Assembly (NCBI GenBank): GCA_017520825.1
Contig: JAFXEX010000010.1
Coordinates: 1-64,000, forward strand
Length of the DNA stretch: 64,000 nucleotides
Direction of reading: 5' to 3'
Source of the DNA: Clostridia bacterium
Lineage (GTDB): Bacteria > Bacillota > Clostridia > Oscillospirales > SIG627
Shown here piece after piece: positions 16,430 to 24,916 of this stretch. The first letter of the stretch is position 1, and every line of letters starts with the position of its first letter. Position numbers and translations under genes: made by a program. Below the pieces are notes generated by a model. That model searched no databases. It was not told where the DNA came from and saw only the letters and a program-made list of their open reading frames with translations.

Positions 16430-17260
16430 TTATATACCAAAAATAGTTTCAAGCCACTTTATTGACCAGCGCACCCATCTTCCGTTGTAGACGTTTTTTT
16501 CGGGAAGAACCTCTCTCGTGCCAAGTGACATTCCGTGCTTACCCTCGGGAACTACGTGCAATTCAAAATGCACGCCTGCGTTGGCAAGAGCCGTGGCAAG
16601 CTCGGTTGAGTTGTTCACCGGCACGCCTGCATCGGCAGAGGTGTGGAAAATGAAGGTGGGGGGAACGTTTGCCTTAACCTGCTTTTCAAGTGAATAGCGC
16701 TCCCAGTTGGGATTGGTCTCGTCATTACCCAAAAGGTTTTGGAAGGAGCCCTTGTGCGCCTTATCACCCGAGGTAATAACGGGATAGCAAAGAATTGCGG
16801 CGTCGGGCTTGTTGTAGCCCTGGGTACAGCCAAGGGCATTGACCAGCCTTTCGTCGTCCCACAGTATTGACGCGCAACCTGCAAGGTGTCCACCTGCCGA
16901 AAAGCCGATAACGGCTATCTGCTGGGGGTCGATATTCCATTTTTCAGCGTTGTCACGGATTATACAGATTGACTTCGCCACCTCAAAATGAGGCTTGGTA
17001 ACGTCCTTGTCAAGGTCGTAAAGCTCCTTGGTATTATCCGTTGTGGAATAATAGAGAATAGCCGTGTTGTAGCCCTCTGCCATATAGGCTCTTGCTACCG
17101 GCTCGGCTTCTCTTTTGGAGCAATAACGATATCCGCCACCGGGACAGATAAGCATCATAGGACGCTTGTCCGAGGAGTATTCGGAATACTCGTTTAAAAT
17201 AAAGGTCTCAAGATATACGTCGGTATTACCTTCGTAAAAATATATTTTTTCGTTTAACAT
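16430..17260 (-). CDS. Alpha/beta-hydrolase esterase (acetyl-xylan/BD-FAE-like)
   Basis: 276 residues of the acetylesterase/carbohydrate esterase type. The oxyanion motif is PGGGY (replacing HGGG), the nucleophile is in GFSAGGHLAG (about residue 121), the acid is probably the Asp in HTSADAGVP, and the His is in EGKHGMSLG. There is no signal peptide, so it is likely intracellular and acts on acetylated or acylated sugars or oligosaccharides taken into the cell. It stands alone between pgi and glnN with repeats on its upstream side. Substrate not predictable. Confidence 0.85.
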   Translation of the reverse strand: MLNEKIYFYEGNTDVYLETFILNEYSEYSSDKRPMMLICPGGGYRYCSKREAEPVARAYMAEGYNTAILYYSTTDNTKELYDLDKDVTKPHFEVAKSICIIRDNAEKWNIDPQQIAVIGFSAGGHLAGCASILWDDERLVNALGCTQGYNKPDAAILCYPVITSGDKAHKGSFQNLLGNDETNPNWERYSLEKQVKANVPPTFIFHTSADAGVPVNNSTELATALANAGVHFELHVVPEGKHGMSLGTREVLPEKNVYNGRWVRWSIKWLETIFGI

Positions 17261-17306
17261 ATTTTCTCCTATTCCTTTATGGAAAATTCACTTGCGCTTG
17301 ATGAAT

Positions 17307-17450
17307 GCTTAATGAATGCAGAATGCAAAATGCAAAATGCAGAATAAAGGACAATTTCGCATAGCGAAATTCCCAATTATTGAAGATTTGCAAAGCAAAT
17401 CAACCATAATTCTGCATTCTTCATTCTCAATTCTGCATTTAATAACATGC
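17307..17450. repeat. Family A interspersed repeat, copy 2
   Basis: Tandem GAATGCA/AAATGCA 7-mers, hairpins AATTTCGCATAGCGAAATT and GATTTGCAAAGCAAATC, and an inverted terminus (AATTCTGCATTCTTCATTC). The two hairpins are in the reverse order relative to copy 1, so this copy is inverted. It fills the gap between glnN and the esterase gene. Confidence 0.8.
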
Positions 17451-17455
17451 CGTTA

Positions 17456-19540
17456 TTATACTCTATACATAAGGTCTGTATAATCGGGGAAGGGCCACTC
17501 GGATTTGGGAAGCATGGTCTCCAAAGCGTCACAGTATTTGCGAAGCTCGTTCATAGCAGGGATAACGCTGTCCTTGTAGCAGGTCGCCCTTGAGGGCACC
17601 TCGGTTATTCTCGTTGCCTTGGTGTGATAAGCCTTGAGAGCGTCGAGAGCCTTTGCGGCGCTTTCAAGGTAGGCGCAAATGTCCTTGAGCTTCTTCTTGG
17701 AGCTGGTCATGGTCACCCCTGCCACAGTGGTACTGTTGATACTGTCGGCAAGCTTGCCACAGTAGGCTTCCACCGAGGGGATAATAGACTTCTCTGCCAT
17801 GGTCTGCATGGTAAGAGCCTCAATATTAATTACCTTGGAGTACATTTCAAGGTTAATCTCATATCTTGCTTCAAGCTCTGCCTTGGAAAGTATTCCGTGC
17901 TTTGACAGAAGCTCAATATTTTCGGGACGCTTAAGCGCCTCTATTGCATCCACCGTGGTGGGCATATCAATAAGTCCACGCTTCTTGGCTTCAATTCTCC
18001 ATTCTTCCGAATAGTTATTTCCGTTATAGAGAATTCTCTTGTGGTCACGGATTATTTCCTTAATTATTTTCTTGATTTCCTCGTTCTTGTCACCCGAAAC
18101 CCTGTCAAGTCTGTCTGCAATAAGGGACAGCTCCTCTGCCATTATGGCGTTGATAACGAAGGAGGGGCGTGAAACCGAGGAGGATGAGCCACACATTCTG
18201 AACTCAAACTTGTTGCCCGTAAAGGCGCAGGGAGAGGTTCTGTTTCTGTCGGTGTTGTCCTTCTTGAAGGAGGGCACCGAGGAAACGCCCATATCCACGT
18301 TGGCGTCATTCTTCTTTTCAAAGTCCTGGGAGTTTTCTATTGCCTCGTAAATATCGCAAAGCTCGTCGCCAAGGAATATGGAAATAACCGTGGGGGGAGC
18401 CTCGTCACCACCCAGACGCACGTCGTTGCTTGCGCCCGAGCAGGAGAATCGCAAAAGGTCCTGATACTTGTCAACACCCGAAATCATAGCTGCCATAAAG
18501 AGCAGGAACATGGTGTTTTCAGCAGGATTTTTGCCGGGTGAAAGAATGTTTATACCGGTGTCGGTGGACAGCGACCAATTGACGTGCTTACCCGAGCCCG
18601 ACACGTTCTTGAAGGGCTTTTCGTGGAGAAGGCAGGCAAGTCCCTTTCTCTTGGCAACCGTTCTCATTGACTCCATGGTTATCTGATTCTGGTCGCAGGC
18701 AATATTTGCCGTATTGAATACGCAGGCAAGCTCGTGCTGAGCAGGGGCAACCTCGTTGTGCTTGGTCTTTGCCGAAACGCCAAGGCTCCACAGCTCACGG
18801 TCAAGCTCGTGCATATAGTCTGATATTCTCAGCCTCAATCTGCCGTAGTAATGGTCGTCCATTTCCTGACCCTTGGGGGGAGGTGAGCCGAAAAGGGTAC
18901 GTCCACAGAGAAGCAGGTCAAGTCTCTTTTCGTACTGCTCTCGGTCGATAAGGAAGTATTCCTGTTCAGGACCGACGGTAGTTATAACCTTGGTGGCATC
19001 GGTGTCACCGAGGTGCTTCAAAACTCTCAGTGACTGATTGCTCAACGCTTCCATAGAACGCAGAAGGGGAGTTTTCTTGTCCAGCGCCTCGCCCGTATAA
19101 GAGCAGAAAACGGTGGGTATGTAAAGAGTCTGGTCCTTGACGTAGGCAGGGGAGGTGCAGTCCCAGGCAGTATAGCCTCTCGCCTCAAAGGTGGCTCTCA
19201 ATCCACCCGAGGGGAAGGAGGAAGCGTCGGACTCACCCTTGATAAGCTCCTTACCCGAAAACTCAATGATTGCCTTGCCGTCCTTGTCGAAGTCAAGAAA
19301 GGCGTTGTGCTTTTCGGCAGTCATTTCGTTAAGGGGCTGAAACCAATGGCTGAAATGAGTAGCGCCCTTTGAGGTAGCCCACTTCTTCATAGCGTCGGCA
19401 ACCTCGTTTGCCGTCTCGTTGTCCAGAGGGCAACCCTTGTCGATGGTCTCCTTCAGCTTTTTATAGGTGTCCTCCGACATAAATTTTTTCATTGCCTCGT
19501 CGTTGAAGCACGACTCTGCGTAAATATCGGTAATATACAT
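17456..19540 (-). CDS. glnN: Glutamine synthetase type III
   Basis: ATP-dependent ligation of ammonia to glutamate; the large GSIII type found in Clostridia, Bacteroides and cyanobacteria. From the ATG at 19540 the product is 694 residues, normal for GSIII. Visible motifs include the N-terminal GGLRATFEARGYTAWD region, the catalytic-core segments VGPEQEYFLID and KHNEVAPAQHELACVFN, and NVSGSGKHVNWS. An open frame runs 26 codons further upstream, but those codons lie inside a family A repeat and AAGGAG is placed for the chosen ATG. No promoter is evident in the 160-bp gap, so read-through from acpP is possible. Confidence 0.96.
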   Translation of the reverse strand: MYITDIYAESCFNDEAMKKFMSEDTYKKLKETIDKGCPLDNETANEVADAMKKWATSKGATHFSHWFQPLNEMTAEKHNAFLDFDKDGKAIIEFSGKELIKGESDASSFPSGGLRATFEARGYTAWDCTSPAYVKDQTLYIPTVFCSYTGEALDKKTPLLRSMEALSNQSLRVLKHLGDTDATKVITTVGPEQEYFLIDREQYEKRLDLLLCGRTLFGSPPPKGQEMDDHYYGRLRLRISDYMHELDRELWSLGVSAKTKHNEVAPAQHELACVFNTANIACDQNQITMESMRTVAKRKGLACLLHEKPFKNVSGSGKHVNWSLSTDTGINILSPGKNPAENTMFLLFMAAMISGVDKYQDLLRFSCSGASNDVRLGGDEAPPTVISIFLGDELCDIYEAIENSQDFEKKNDANVDMGVSSVPSFKKDNTDRNRTSPCAFTGNKFEFRMCGSSSSVSRPSFVINAIMAEELSLIADRLDRVSGDKNEEIKKIIKEIIRDHKRILYNGNNYSEEWRIEAKKRGLIDMPTTVDAIEALKRPENIELLSKHGILSKAELEARYEINLEMYSKVINIEALTMQTMAEKSIIPSVEAYCGKLADSINSTTVAGVTMTSSKKKLKDICAYLESAAKALDALKAYHTKATRITEVPSRATCYKDSVIPAMNELRKYCDALETMLPKSEWPFPDYTDLMYRV

Positions 19541-19552
19541 AATTACTCCTTG

Positions 19553-19690
19553 GTTAAATGTAGAATGCAGAATGCAGAATGCAGAATAAACGTTAATTTG
19601 CCTATGGCAAATTTTCAATCAAAGAAAATTTCGCCGTGCGAAATTATCCTTAATTTTGCATTCTTCATTCTTAATTCTGCATTTAAGGCG
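19553..19690. repeat. Family A interspersed repeat, copy 3
   Basis: Tandem GCAGAAT 7-mers, hairpins AATTTGCCTATGGCAAATT and AATTTCGCCGTGCGAAATT, and inverted terminus TTCTTAATTCTGCATTTA. It occupies nearly the whole gap between acpP and the glnN ribosome binding site and would be transcribed if the two genes form one unit. Confidence 0.8.
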
Positions 19691-19699
19691 ATTTTCGCC

Positions 19700-19924
19700 T
19701 TACTTGTTGTTTTCCAGATAATCACTCATAAGAGCGATAGTTCTGAGGTTCTGTACCTCGTCGTCGGGCACTGCAATGCCGTACTTGTCCTCAAAGGTCA
19801 TAAGAAGCTCAACTACGTCAAGTGAGTCTGCGCCAAGGTCGTCAATAATATCAGCGTCGGGAGTAATATCCTCTGCGTTTAATTTAAGCTGCTTTGCAAT
19901 AATTTCAATTATTTCTTCAATCAT
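19700..19924 (-). CDS. acpP: Acyl carrier protein
   Basis: 74-residue acidic carrier of acyl intermediates in fatty acid synthesis. The phosphopantetheine attachment Ser is residue 34 in LGADSLDVVEL. An open frame extends 11 codons further upstream, but ATG 19924 starts the standard ACP sequence and is preceded by GAAAGGA. A consensus promoter lies 48 bp upstream. No other fatty acid genes are adjacent, so it is a stand-alone locus. Confidence 0.96.
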   Translation of the reverse strand: MIEEIIEIIAKQLKLNAEDITPDADIIDDLGADSLDVVELLMTFEDKYGIAVPDDEVQNLRTIALMSDYLENNK

Positions 19925-19971
19925 TTCTCTTTTTCCTTTCGTTGTAAAAAATTGCATACTAAATACATAGT

Positions 19972-20000
19972 ATTTTACACTTTTTTTCTATATTTGTCAA
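19972..20000 (-). promoter_or_regulatory. Sigma-A promoter for acpP
   Basis: On the minus strand: TTGACA (19995-20000), 17-bp spacer, TAAAAT (19972-19977). Confidence 0.85.
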
Positions 20001-20054
20001 CATATTTGTAATAATAAAGGAACTGCAAAAAACTTTTTTGTGGTTCCTTTTCCC

Positions 20055-20133
20055 GTCCCGAAGGGACATATCGCATCAAAGATATATCGCGTACGAAGTA
20101 CATATCGCAAATTCCATAAGGAATTTATATCGC
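20055..20133. repeat. Micro-hairpin array (family B), copy 2
   Basis: Hairpins GTCCCGAAGGGAC, ATCAAAGAT, GTACGAAGTAC and AAATTCCATAAGGAATTT, each followed by ATATCGC. It is almost identical to the right half of copy 3 (20718-20808). Together with a hairpin at 20016-20050 (AAAGGAAC with GTTCCTTT) it fills most of the 390-bp gap between acpP and the Xre gene at 20315; nothing coding is seen there. Confidence 0.8.
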
Positions 20134-20234
20134 TGAGTGTTACTGTTCAAGGAGAAGTCTTTAATCAGATGAGTATAACCTCTTATCCACTCCAAGTCAA
20201 TGTTTCTTAATCTATTATACACGATTATTGACTT

Positions 20235-20256
20235 AAAGTAAATAATCATTTACTTT
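20235..20256. promoter_or_regulatory. Palindromic operator candidate upstream of Xre gene 2
   Basis: AAAGTAAAT and ATTTACTTT are perfect 9-bp arms around AATC. The site lies just upstream of a TATAAT (20265-20270) and 59 bp before the Xre start, which suits autoregulation by that gene product. Confidence 0.55.
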
Positions 20257-20314
20257 GCAAAAGTTATAATTTTTTTCAATCCCTTGTAAACTATTAATAT
20301 AAGGGGGCGAAATA

Positions 20315-20545
20315 ATGAAAACAGAGTTTGCCGATAAATATATAACCTTGGGATTGAAAATTGCTTATTACCGAAAGAAAGCAGGCTATACACAAGAACA
20401 CTTTGCCGAGCTTATTGATAAAAGTGTAAACTTCGTAGGGCAAGTCGAAGGACCGGGCACTGTACGTGGAGTTTCGCTTGAAACCTTGTTCAAGATAGCA
20501 CAGGTATTAAAAATATCCCCCTCTAAATTATTGGAAGAAGACTAA
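20315..20545 (+). CDS. Small Xre-type HTH regulator
   Basis: 76-residue protein made up of a Cro/C1 HTH domain: LGLKIAYYRKKAGYTQEHFA leads into helices 2 and 3, and the C-terminal helices read SLETLFKIAQVLKISPSKLL. AAGGGGG lies 8 bases before the ATG. It is monocistronic, with a palindrome upstream and a terminator downstream. It is not closely similar to the Xre protein at 408. Target genes are unknown; the ABC exporter downstream is convergent and not obviously controlled by it. Confidence 0.85.
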   Translation: MKTEFADKYITLGLKIAYYRKKAGYTQEHFAELIDKSVNFVGQVEGPGTVRGVSLETLFKIAQVLKISPSKLLEED

Positions 20546-20566
20546 TCAAATATAATACTATAACGT

Positions 20567-20619
20567 AAAGAGCAAGAGTAAAAGGAAAGAAATCCTTCTA
20601 TTCTTGCTCTTGCTTTTTT
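20567..20619 (+). terminator. Terminator of Xre gene 2
   Basis: AAGAGCAAGA and TTCTTGCTCTT form a 10-11-bp stem around a loop of about 23 bases and are followed by GCTTTTTTG. Confidence 0.75.
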
Positions 20620-20623
20620 GTCT

Positions 20624-20823
20624 GCGATATGTTTGCAAGCAAACGCGATATACTCTCCTGCTCGTGCGATATATCGTCGCGTGGCTCCAATGCGATATGA
20701 CATAAATTCCTTTTCTCGTCCCGAAGGGACATATCGCATCAAAGATATATCGCGTACGAAGTACATATCGCAAATTCCATAAGGAATTTATATCGCTGAG
20801 TGTTACTCTCAGAGTAACACTCA
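20624..20823. repeat. Micro-hairpin array (family B), copy 3, long
   Basis: The first part carries GCGATAT spacers (reverse orientation) at about 20624, 20643, 20664 and 20691 around units such as GTTTGCAAGCAAAC. After about 20718 the orientation switches to ATATCGC and repeats copy 2. The last hairpin, TGAGTGTTACT with AGTAACACTCA (20797-20823), overlaps the stop codon of the ABC gene and could act as its 3' end. The region between the Xre gene and the ABC gene holds nothing else. Confidence 0.75.
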
Positions 20824-22710
20824 ACTGAGTTCAAACATTCCCGTATACAACTGATAATACTTGCCCTTCTTGGCAATAAGCTCATCGTGGTTGCCACGCT
20901 CTATGATTTCGCCCTTTTCAAGCACCATAATAGCGTCTGAATTACGGACCGTTGAAAGTCTGTGGGCAATAACGAATACCGTTCTGCCGTCCATAAGTGA
21001 GTCCATACCCTTTTCAACCAGCGCCTCCGTTCTGGTGTCGATAGAGGAGGTAGCCTCGTCGAGAATAAGCACGGGTGGGTCGGCAACTGCAGCTCGGGCA
21101 ATGGCGATAAGCTGTCTCTGTCCCTGGGAAAGATTTGCGCCGTCGGCAACAAGCATTGTGCCGTAGCCCTCGGGCAGATGACGGATAAAGCCGTCGGCGT
21201 TGGCAAGCCTTGCAGCCTCAATACATTCCTCGTCGGTGGCGTCAAGTCTGCCGTAGCGTATGTTTTCAAGAACGGTGCCCGTAAACAGATGAGTGTCCTG
21301 AAGCACCATGGACATAGAGCGTCTTAAATCGTCCTTCTTGATTTTGTTGATATTTATTCCGTCGTATCTTATCTTTCCGTCGGGCACGTCGTAAAAACGG
21401 TTGATAAGATTGGTGATAGTGGTCTTACCTGCACCCGTTGAGCCAACGAAGGCAATCTTCTGTCCTGCCTTTGCCCAAAGGGTAATGCCGTTGAGAACGG
21501 TCTTGTTTTCCTCGTAGCCGAACACCACGTTGTCAAATTCAACCCTGCCCTCAACGGGAACGTAGGACACGCTTCCGTCGGCAGAATGGGGATGCTTCCA
21601 AGCCCATATTCCCGACTTGTCCGAGGTTTCCTCGAAGCCGTTGCCCTTATCCTTTACTCTCACCAGGGTAACGTAGCCTTCGTCTGTCTCGGGCTTTTCG
21701 TCGATTACGGCGAATATTCTTTCAGCGCCTGCAAGGGCTGTGAGAATGGAGTTTATCTGCTGGGAAATCTGTGAAACGGGCATTGAAAACTGCCTTGTGA
21801 ACTGAAGGAAGGAAACTACTGCACCAAGGGAGAGAACGCCCCCTATGGTTAGCACGCTTCCCACCATTGCCGTAACGGCGTAAAGGGCGTGGGAAAGGTT
21901 ATTCATTATGGGACCAAGCACGTTTGCAAAGGTGTGAGCGTTGGTGGCAGAGTAGCAAAGTGCGCCGTTAAGCTTGGCAAACTCACTCTTTGCGCTGTCC
22001 TCGTGACAGAACACCTTTACAACCTTCTGTCCCTCTATCATTTCTTCGATGTAGCCGTTTACTGCGCCCAAATCCTTTTGCTGTCTGATAAAGAACTTGG
22101 CGCTGTTGCCACCTATCTTCTTGGTTATGAAGGTCATAATGAAAAGCATAACCAACACAAGCAGGGTAAGGTGCCAGCTGTAGGTGAGCATCATAATAAA
22201 TACCGATATTACGGTGATAAGAGAGGATATAGTGCTGACGATACTGTTTGAAAGAAGCTCTCTTATAGTGTCGGTATCGTTGGTGTAACGGCTCATTATC
22301 TCGCCGTGGGTGTGAGTGTCAAAATACTTTAAGGGCAGAGCCTCCATCTTGTTGAAAAGGTCAAGACGGATATTGAGAAGCGCCTTGGTGGAGAGGGAGA
22401 GCATTATTCTCTGATAGGTGTAGGTAGAGAGTGCTCCGAAGAGATAAATGCAACCCATAAGTATCAGCGTCGTGGCAAAGTCTGCAAGCCTCTCGGCGTC
22501 GGGATTGTTGATAAGTGGCTCAATGTAGTCGTCGATTATGGGCTTGAGCATTGAAGCGCCGATAACCTGCGCTCCCGAGCTTGCCAGAACAAGTATCAGC
22601 ACAAGCACCAAAAGGAGCTTATTCTGTCCCACGAGATACTTTAATATTCTGCCGAAGGTCGCCTTTGCGTCCTTGGGCTTTGCAGGGGGACCCATTCTTC
22701 TTGGTGGCAT
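20821..22710 (-). CDS. ABC exporter subunit (canonical ATP site)
   Basis: 629-residue half-transporter: six membrane segments (about 35-320) fused to an NBD (about 385-625). Walker A GSTGAGKTT, signature LSQGQRQLIAIARA and Walker B VLILDEATSS are all canonical, including the catalytic Glu. About 35 extra residues (about 350-385, with several Trp and Gly) link the two domains. It forms a pair with the upstream gene, whose stop overlaps this ATG by one base. Heterodimeric exporters of this type (BmrCD/LmrCD-like) often expel drugs or lipids; the substrate is unknown. Confidence 0.93.
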   Translation of the reverse strand: MPPRRMGPPAKPKDAKATFGRILKYLVGQNKLLLVLVLILVLASSGAQVIGASMLKPIIDDYIEPLINNPDAERLADFATTLILMGCIYLFGALSTYTYQRIMLSLSTKALLNIRLDLFNKMEALPLKYFDTHTHGEIMSRYTNDTDTIRELLSNSIVSTISSLITVISVFIMMLTYSWHLTLLVLVMLFIMTFITKKIGGNSAKFFIRQQKDLGAVNGYIEEMIEGQKVVKVFCHEDSAKSEFAKLNGALCYSATNAHTFANVLGPIMNNLSHALYAVTAMVGSVLTIGGVLSLGAVVSFLQFTRQFSMPVSQISQQINSILTALAGAERIFAVIDEKPETDEGYVTLVRVKDKGNGFEETSDKSGIWAWKHPHSADGSVSYVPVEGRVEFDNVVFGYEENKTVLNGITLWAKAGQKIAFVGSTGAGKTTITNLINRFYDVPDGKIRYDGININKIKKDDLRRSMSMVLQDTHLFTGTVLENIRYGRLDATDEECIEAARLANADGFIRHLPEGYGTMLVADGANLSQGQRQLIAIARAAVADPPVLILDEATSSIDTRTEALVEKGMDSLMDGRTVFVIAHRLSTVRNSDAIMVLEKGEIIERGNHDELIAKKGKYYQLYTGMFELS

Positions 22711-24443
22711 TATTCCTCAACTCCTTTCACCTGGGATTCGTAAACCTCACGGTAAATTTCACAGCTCTCCATAAGCTTTTCGTGAGAGTCAAAGGCTACC
22801 ACCTTACCGTCGTCAAGAACGATAATGCGATCAGCGTCCTGCACCGAGGAAATTCTCTGTGCAATAATAATTGCCGTAGTGTCGGCAAGCTCACGTCTGA
22901 ACGCCTCACGGATTTTTGAATCGGTGGCAGTGTCAACGGCGCTTGTGGAGTCGTCAAGAATAATAATCTTGGGATTTTTCAAAAGGGCTCTTGCAATACA
23001 AAGCCTCTGCTTCTGTCCACCCGATACGTTTACGCCACCCTGACCAAGCACGGTTTCGTAGCCGTCGGGGAAGGAGAGAATGAAATCGTGGGCCTGAGCG
23101 TTTTTGCAGGCGTTTTCTATTTCCTCGTCTGTAGCGTTTTCGTTACCCCATTTAAGGTTGTCCTTGATGGTTCCCGAGAAAAGCACGTTCTTCTGAAGCA
23201 CCATGGCAACGTCGCCACGCAGGGTGTCAAGACAGTAATCCTTTACGTTGTGACCACCCACTATAAGCTCTCCGTCAAGCACGTCGTAAAGTCTTGGTAT
23301 AAGCTGAACGAGGGAGGTTTTAGCCGAGCCGGTACCACCGATGATGCCAACGGTTTCCCCCGACTTAATCTTTAAATCAATATTCGTCAGGGTAAGGTTG
23401 TCGGGATTGCCCGAATAACTGAAATCTACGTTTTTAAATTCAATTGAGCCGTCCTCAAGGGTCAGCTCGCTCTCGGGCTTGTCCTTGATGTCAATATCCT
23501 CGTCGAGAATTTCCACAATTCTTCCGATTGAAGCCCGTGAGATAACCAGGCTGATAAAGATAAAGGAAAGCGCCATAAGAGAGGAGAGAATTTGTGTGAT
23601 ATAGCTGATAAAGCCCGACAGGTCACCCGTGTCCATTCCTGAGCCGTTTATAACCATGTTACCGCCGAACCAAAGGATTGCCACGATACAGGCGTACATT
23701 GAAATCTGCATTGCAGGGCCGTTGAGGATAATCAGCTTTTCCGCCATTATCTGTGAGCTTCTCACGTCCTCGGCTGACACCTGAAACTTTTCCTTTTCGT
23801 GTCTTTCACGGACGAACGCCTTCACCACTCTGATGCCGATAAGGTTTTCCTGCACCGATGCGTTCATAGCGTCGTACTTTTTCAGCATCCTTGTAAAGCG
23901 TGGGTGAGCGTTGGTCATAATGAAGATAAGCACCAGCGCCAGAAGGGGAATTGCAATAAAGAATACCGTCGAAAGCTTGGGGCTGATTTTTACTGCCATT
24001 ATGGTTGCACCCACCAGCATAAAGGGTGAGCGTATCGCCATACGGATAAGCATCATAAGAGTGTTCTGCACGTTGGTGACGTCGGTGGTAAGTCTGGTTA
24101 CCAGGGATGCCGTTGAGAACTTGTCAACGTTGGCAAAGGAGTAGTCCTGCACCTTGTTGAAGAGAGCGCCCCTTAAATTCTTACCGAAGCCCATACCTGC
24201 ACGGGCAGCCGTCATACCTCCCAAAGCGCCGAAGCAGAGGGAGACCACTGCCATAAGTATCATGAGGAGACCTGCCTTGACTGTGAAAGCCGTTCCACCG
24301 TCTCCCTTGATTCCCACGTTAATCATTTCTGCCATAACGTAGGGGATAAGTATCTCCATGAGTACCTCGCCAATCATAACCAGAGGCGTGAGAATAGCGT
24401 ACTTTTTGTACTCACCGAGATAAGAAAATATCTTCTTATACAT
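22710..24443 (-). CDS. ABC exporter subunit (degenerate ATP site)
   Basis: 577-residue half-transporter with six membrane segments and an NBD. Walker A reads GGTGSAKTS (Ala in place of the Gly before Lys) and Walker B ends IIILDDSTS, with Asp in place of the catalytic Glu. This is the typical signature of the non-hydrolysing site in heterodimeric exporters, so this protein should pair with the 629-residue subunit encoded downstream. The signature motif VSGGQKQRLCIARA is intact. It is the first gene of the two; the regulatory region is in the 470-bp gap shared with the replication gene. Confidence 0.93.
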   Translation of the reverse strand: MYKKIFSYLGEYKKYAILTPLVMIGEVLMEILIPYVMAEMINVGIKGDGGTAFTVKAGLLMILMAVVSLCFGALGGMTAARAGMGFGKNLRGALFNKVQDYSFANVDKFSTASLVTRLTTDVTNVQNTLMMLIRMAIRSPFMLVGATIMAVKISPKLSTVFFIAIPLLALVLIFIMTNAHPRFTRMLKKYDAMNASVQENLIGIRVVKAFVRERHEKEKFQVSAEDVRSSQIMAEKLIILNGPAMQISMYACIVAILWFGGNMVINGSGMDTGDLSGFISYITQILSSLMALSFIFISLVISRASIGRIVEILDEDIDIKDKPESELTLEDGSIEFKNVDFSYSGNPDNLTLTNIDLKIKSGETVGIIGGTGSAKTSLVQLIPRLYDVLDGELIVGGHNVKDYCLDTLRGDVAMVLQKNVLFSGTIKDNLKWGNENATDEEIENACKNAQAHDFILSFPDGYETVLGQGGVNVSGGQKQRLCIARALLKNPKIIILDDSTSAVDTATDSKIREAFRRELADTTAIIIAQRISSVQDADRIIVLDDGKVVAFDSHEKLMESCEIYREVYESQVKGVEE

Positions 24444-24583
24444 TTTCTTTCCTTTCGATATACCTTGAAAAATATAGCTTAATTACATCTTATTATTATA
24501 ATATTCACGCCCATTAAAGTCAACTGCGAAAAAACGGTTTTTATTTAAACTTTTTATGAATATAAGGTAAATCAACAAAAACT

Positions 24584-24629
24584 TGTCACTAACATGTCAT
24601 TGTATGTCATGCAATGTCAGTGTTATAAT
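24584..24629 (+). promoter_or_regulatory. Promoter with four phased TGTCA repeats (replication gene)
   Basis: -10 TATAAT (24624-24629), 18-bp spacer, -35-like TTGTAT (24600-24605). TGTCA occurs at 24584, 24595, 24605 and 24615 (11, 10, 10 bp spacing). About 70 bp here match the terminase promoter (14792-14851, minus strand), including the downstream stretch TGTATACGGATTGAGGCTAC. Confidence 0.75.
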
Positions 24630-24642
24630 GTATACGGATTGA

Positions 24643-24876
24643 GGCTACATATTTGGGTTAAAAGCGAAAATGAAATGTTTATTATAAATTTTACATTGTT
24701 TCTCCCAAAAACAAAGTGCGAACACACAACACGAGTGTTGCAAGTTTTCTGATGTTGAAAGCTTACGCTTTCTCCATTTATGAAAATTTCATTTTCTTCG
24801 CCCCTTGCTCGCACTGGCGTACCCTTGTACGCCGACGGCTTCGCAATTGACGATTTTACCTCCAAATCTGTACGCC
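24643..24876 (+). repeat. Family C element, full copy in the replication gene leader
   Basis: About 234 bp with imperfect terminal inverted repeats (GGCTACATATTTGGGTT against the complement of CCTCCAAATCTGTACGCC). Internal hairpins include AACACGAGTGTT, GAAAGCTTACGCTTTC and GGCGTACCCTTGTACGCC. Homologous copies are at 32213-32446 (reverse) and 51711-51946. A short minus-strand ORF inside it is not a gene. Confidence 0.75.
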
Positions 24877-24916
24877 TTTTAGTGATTATACTGAGTTAAA
24901 CCCGAAAGGACGAAAA

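Larger units (their letters stand above)
24444..24916. other. 473-bp intergenic region: ABC exporter / replication gene
   Basis: No gene is seen here. It holds AT-rich DNA upstream of the ABC operon (24470-24560), a promoter with phased TGTCA repeats firing rightward (24584-24629) and a complete family C element (24643-24876) that would form the leader of the replication gene. GAAAGGA at about 24903-24909 is the ribosome binding site for 24917. Confidence 0.7.

Noticed and set aside
19541..19618. N-terminal 26-codon extension of glutamine synthetase
   Set aside because: The codons lie in a family A repeat, nearly the same peptide is encoded by another copy near 12700, and the ribosome binding site fits the inner ATG.
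14915..20823. Micro-hairpin arrays as CRISPR
   Set aside because: The repeated word is only 7 bp, the intervening units are palindromes rather than unique spacers, and no cas gene is present.
20821..24443. Degenerate Walker A/B of one ABC subunit as a sign of decay
   Set aside because: Asymmetric sites are normal in heterodimeric exporters, and the partner subunit has a canonical site.
24623..24865. 80-codon minus-strand frame in the 24.6-24.9 kb gap
   Set aside because: It lies entirely within the family C element, which recurs elsewhere without that frame being kept.
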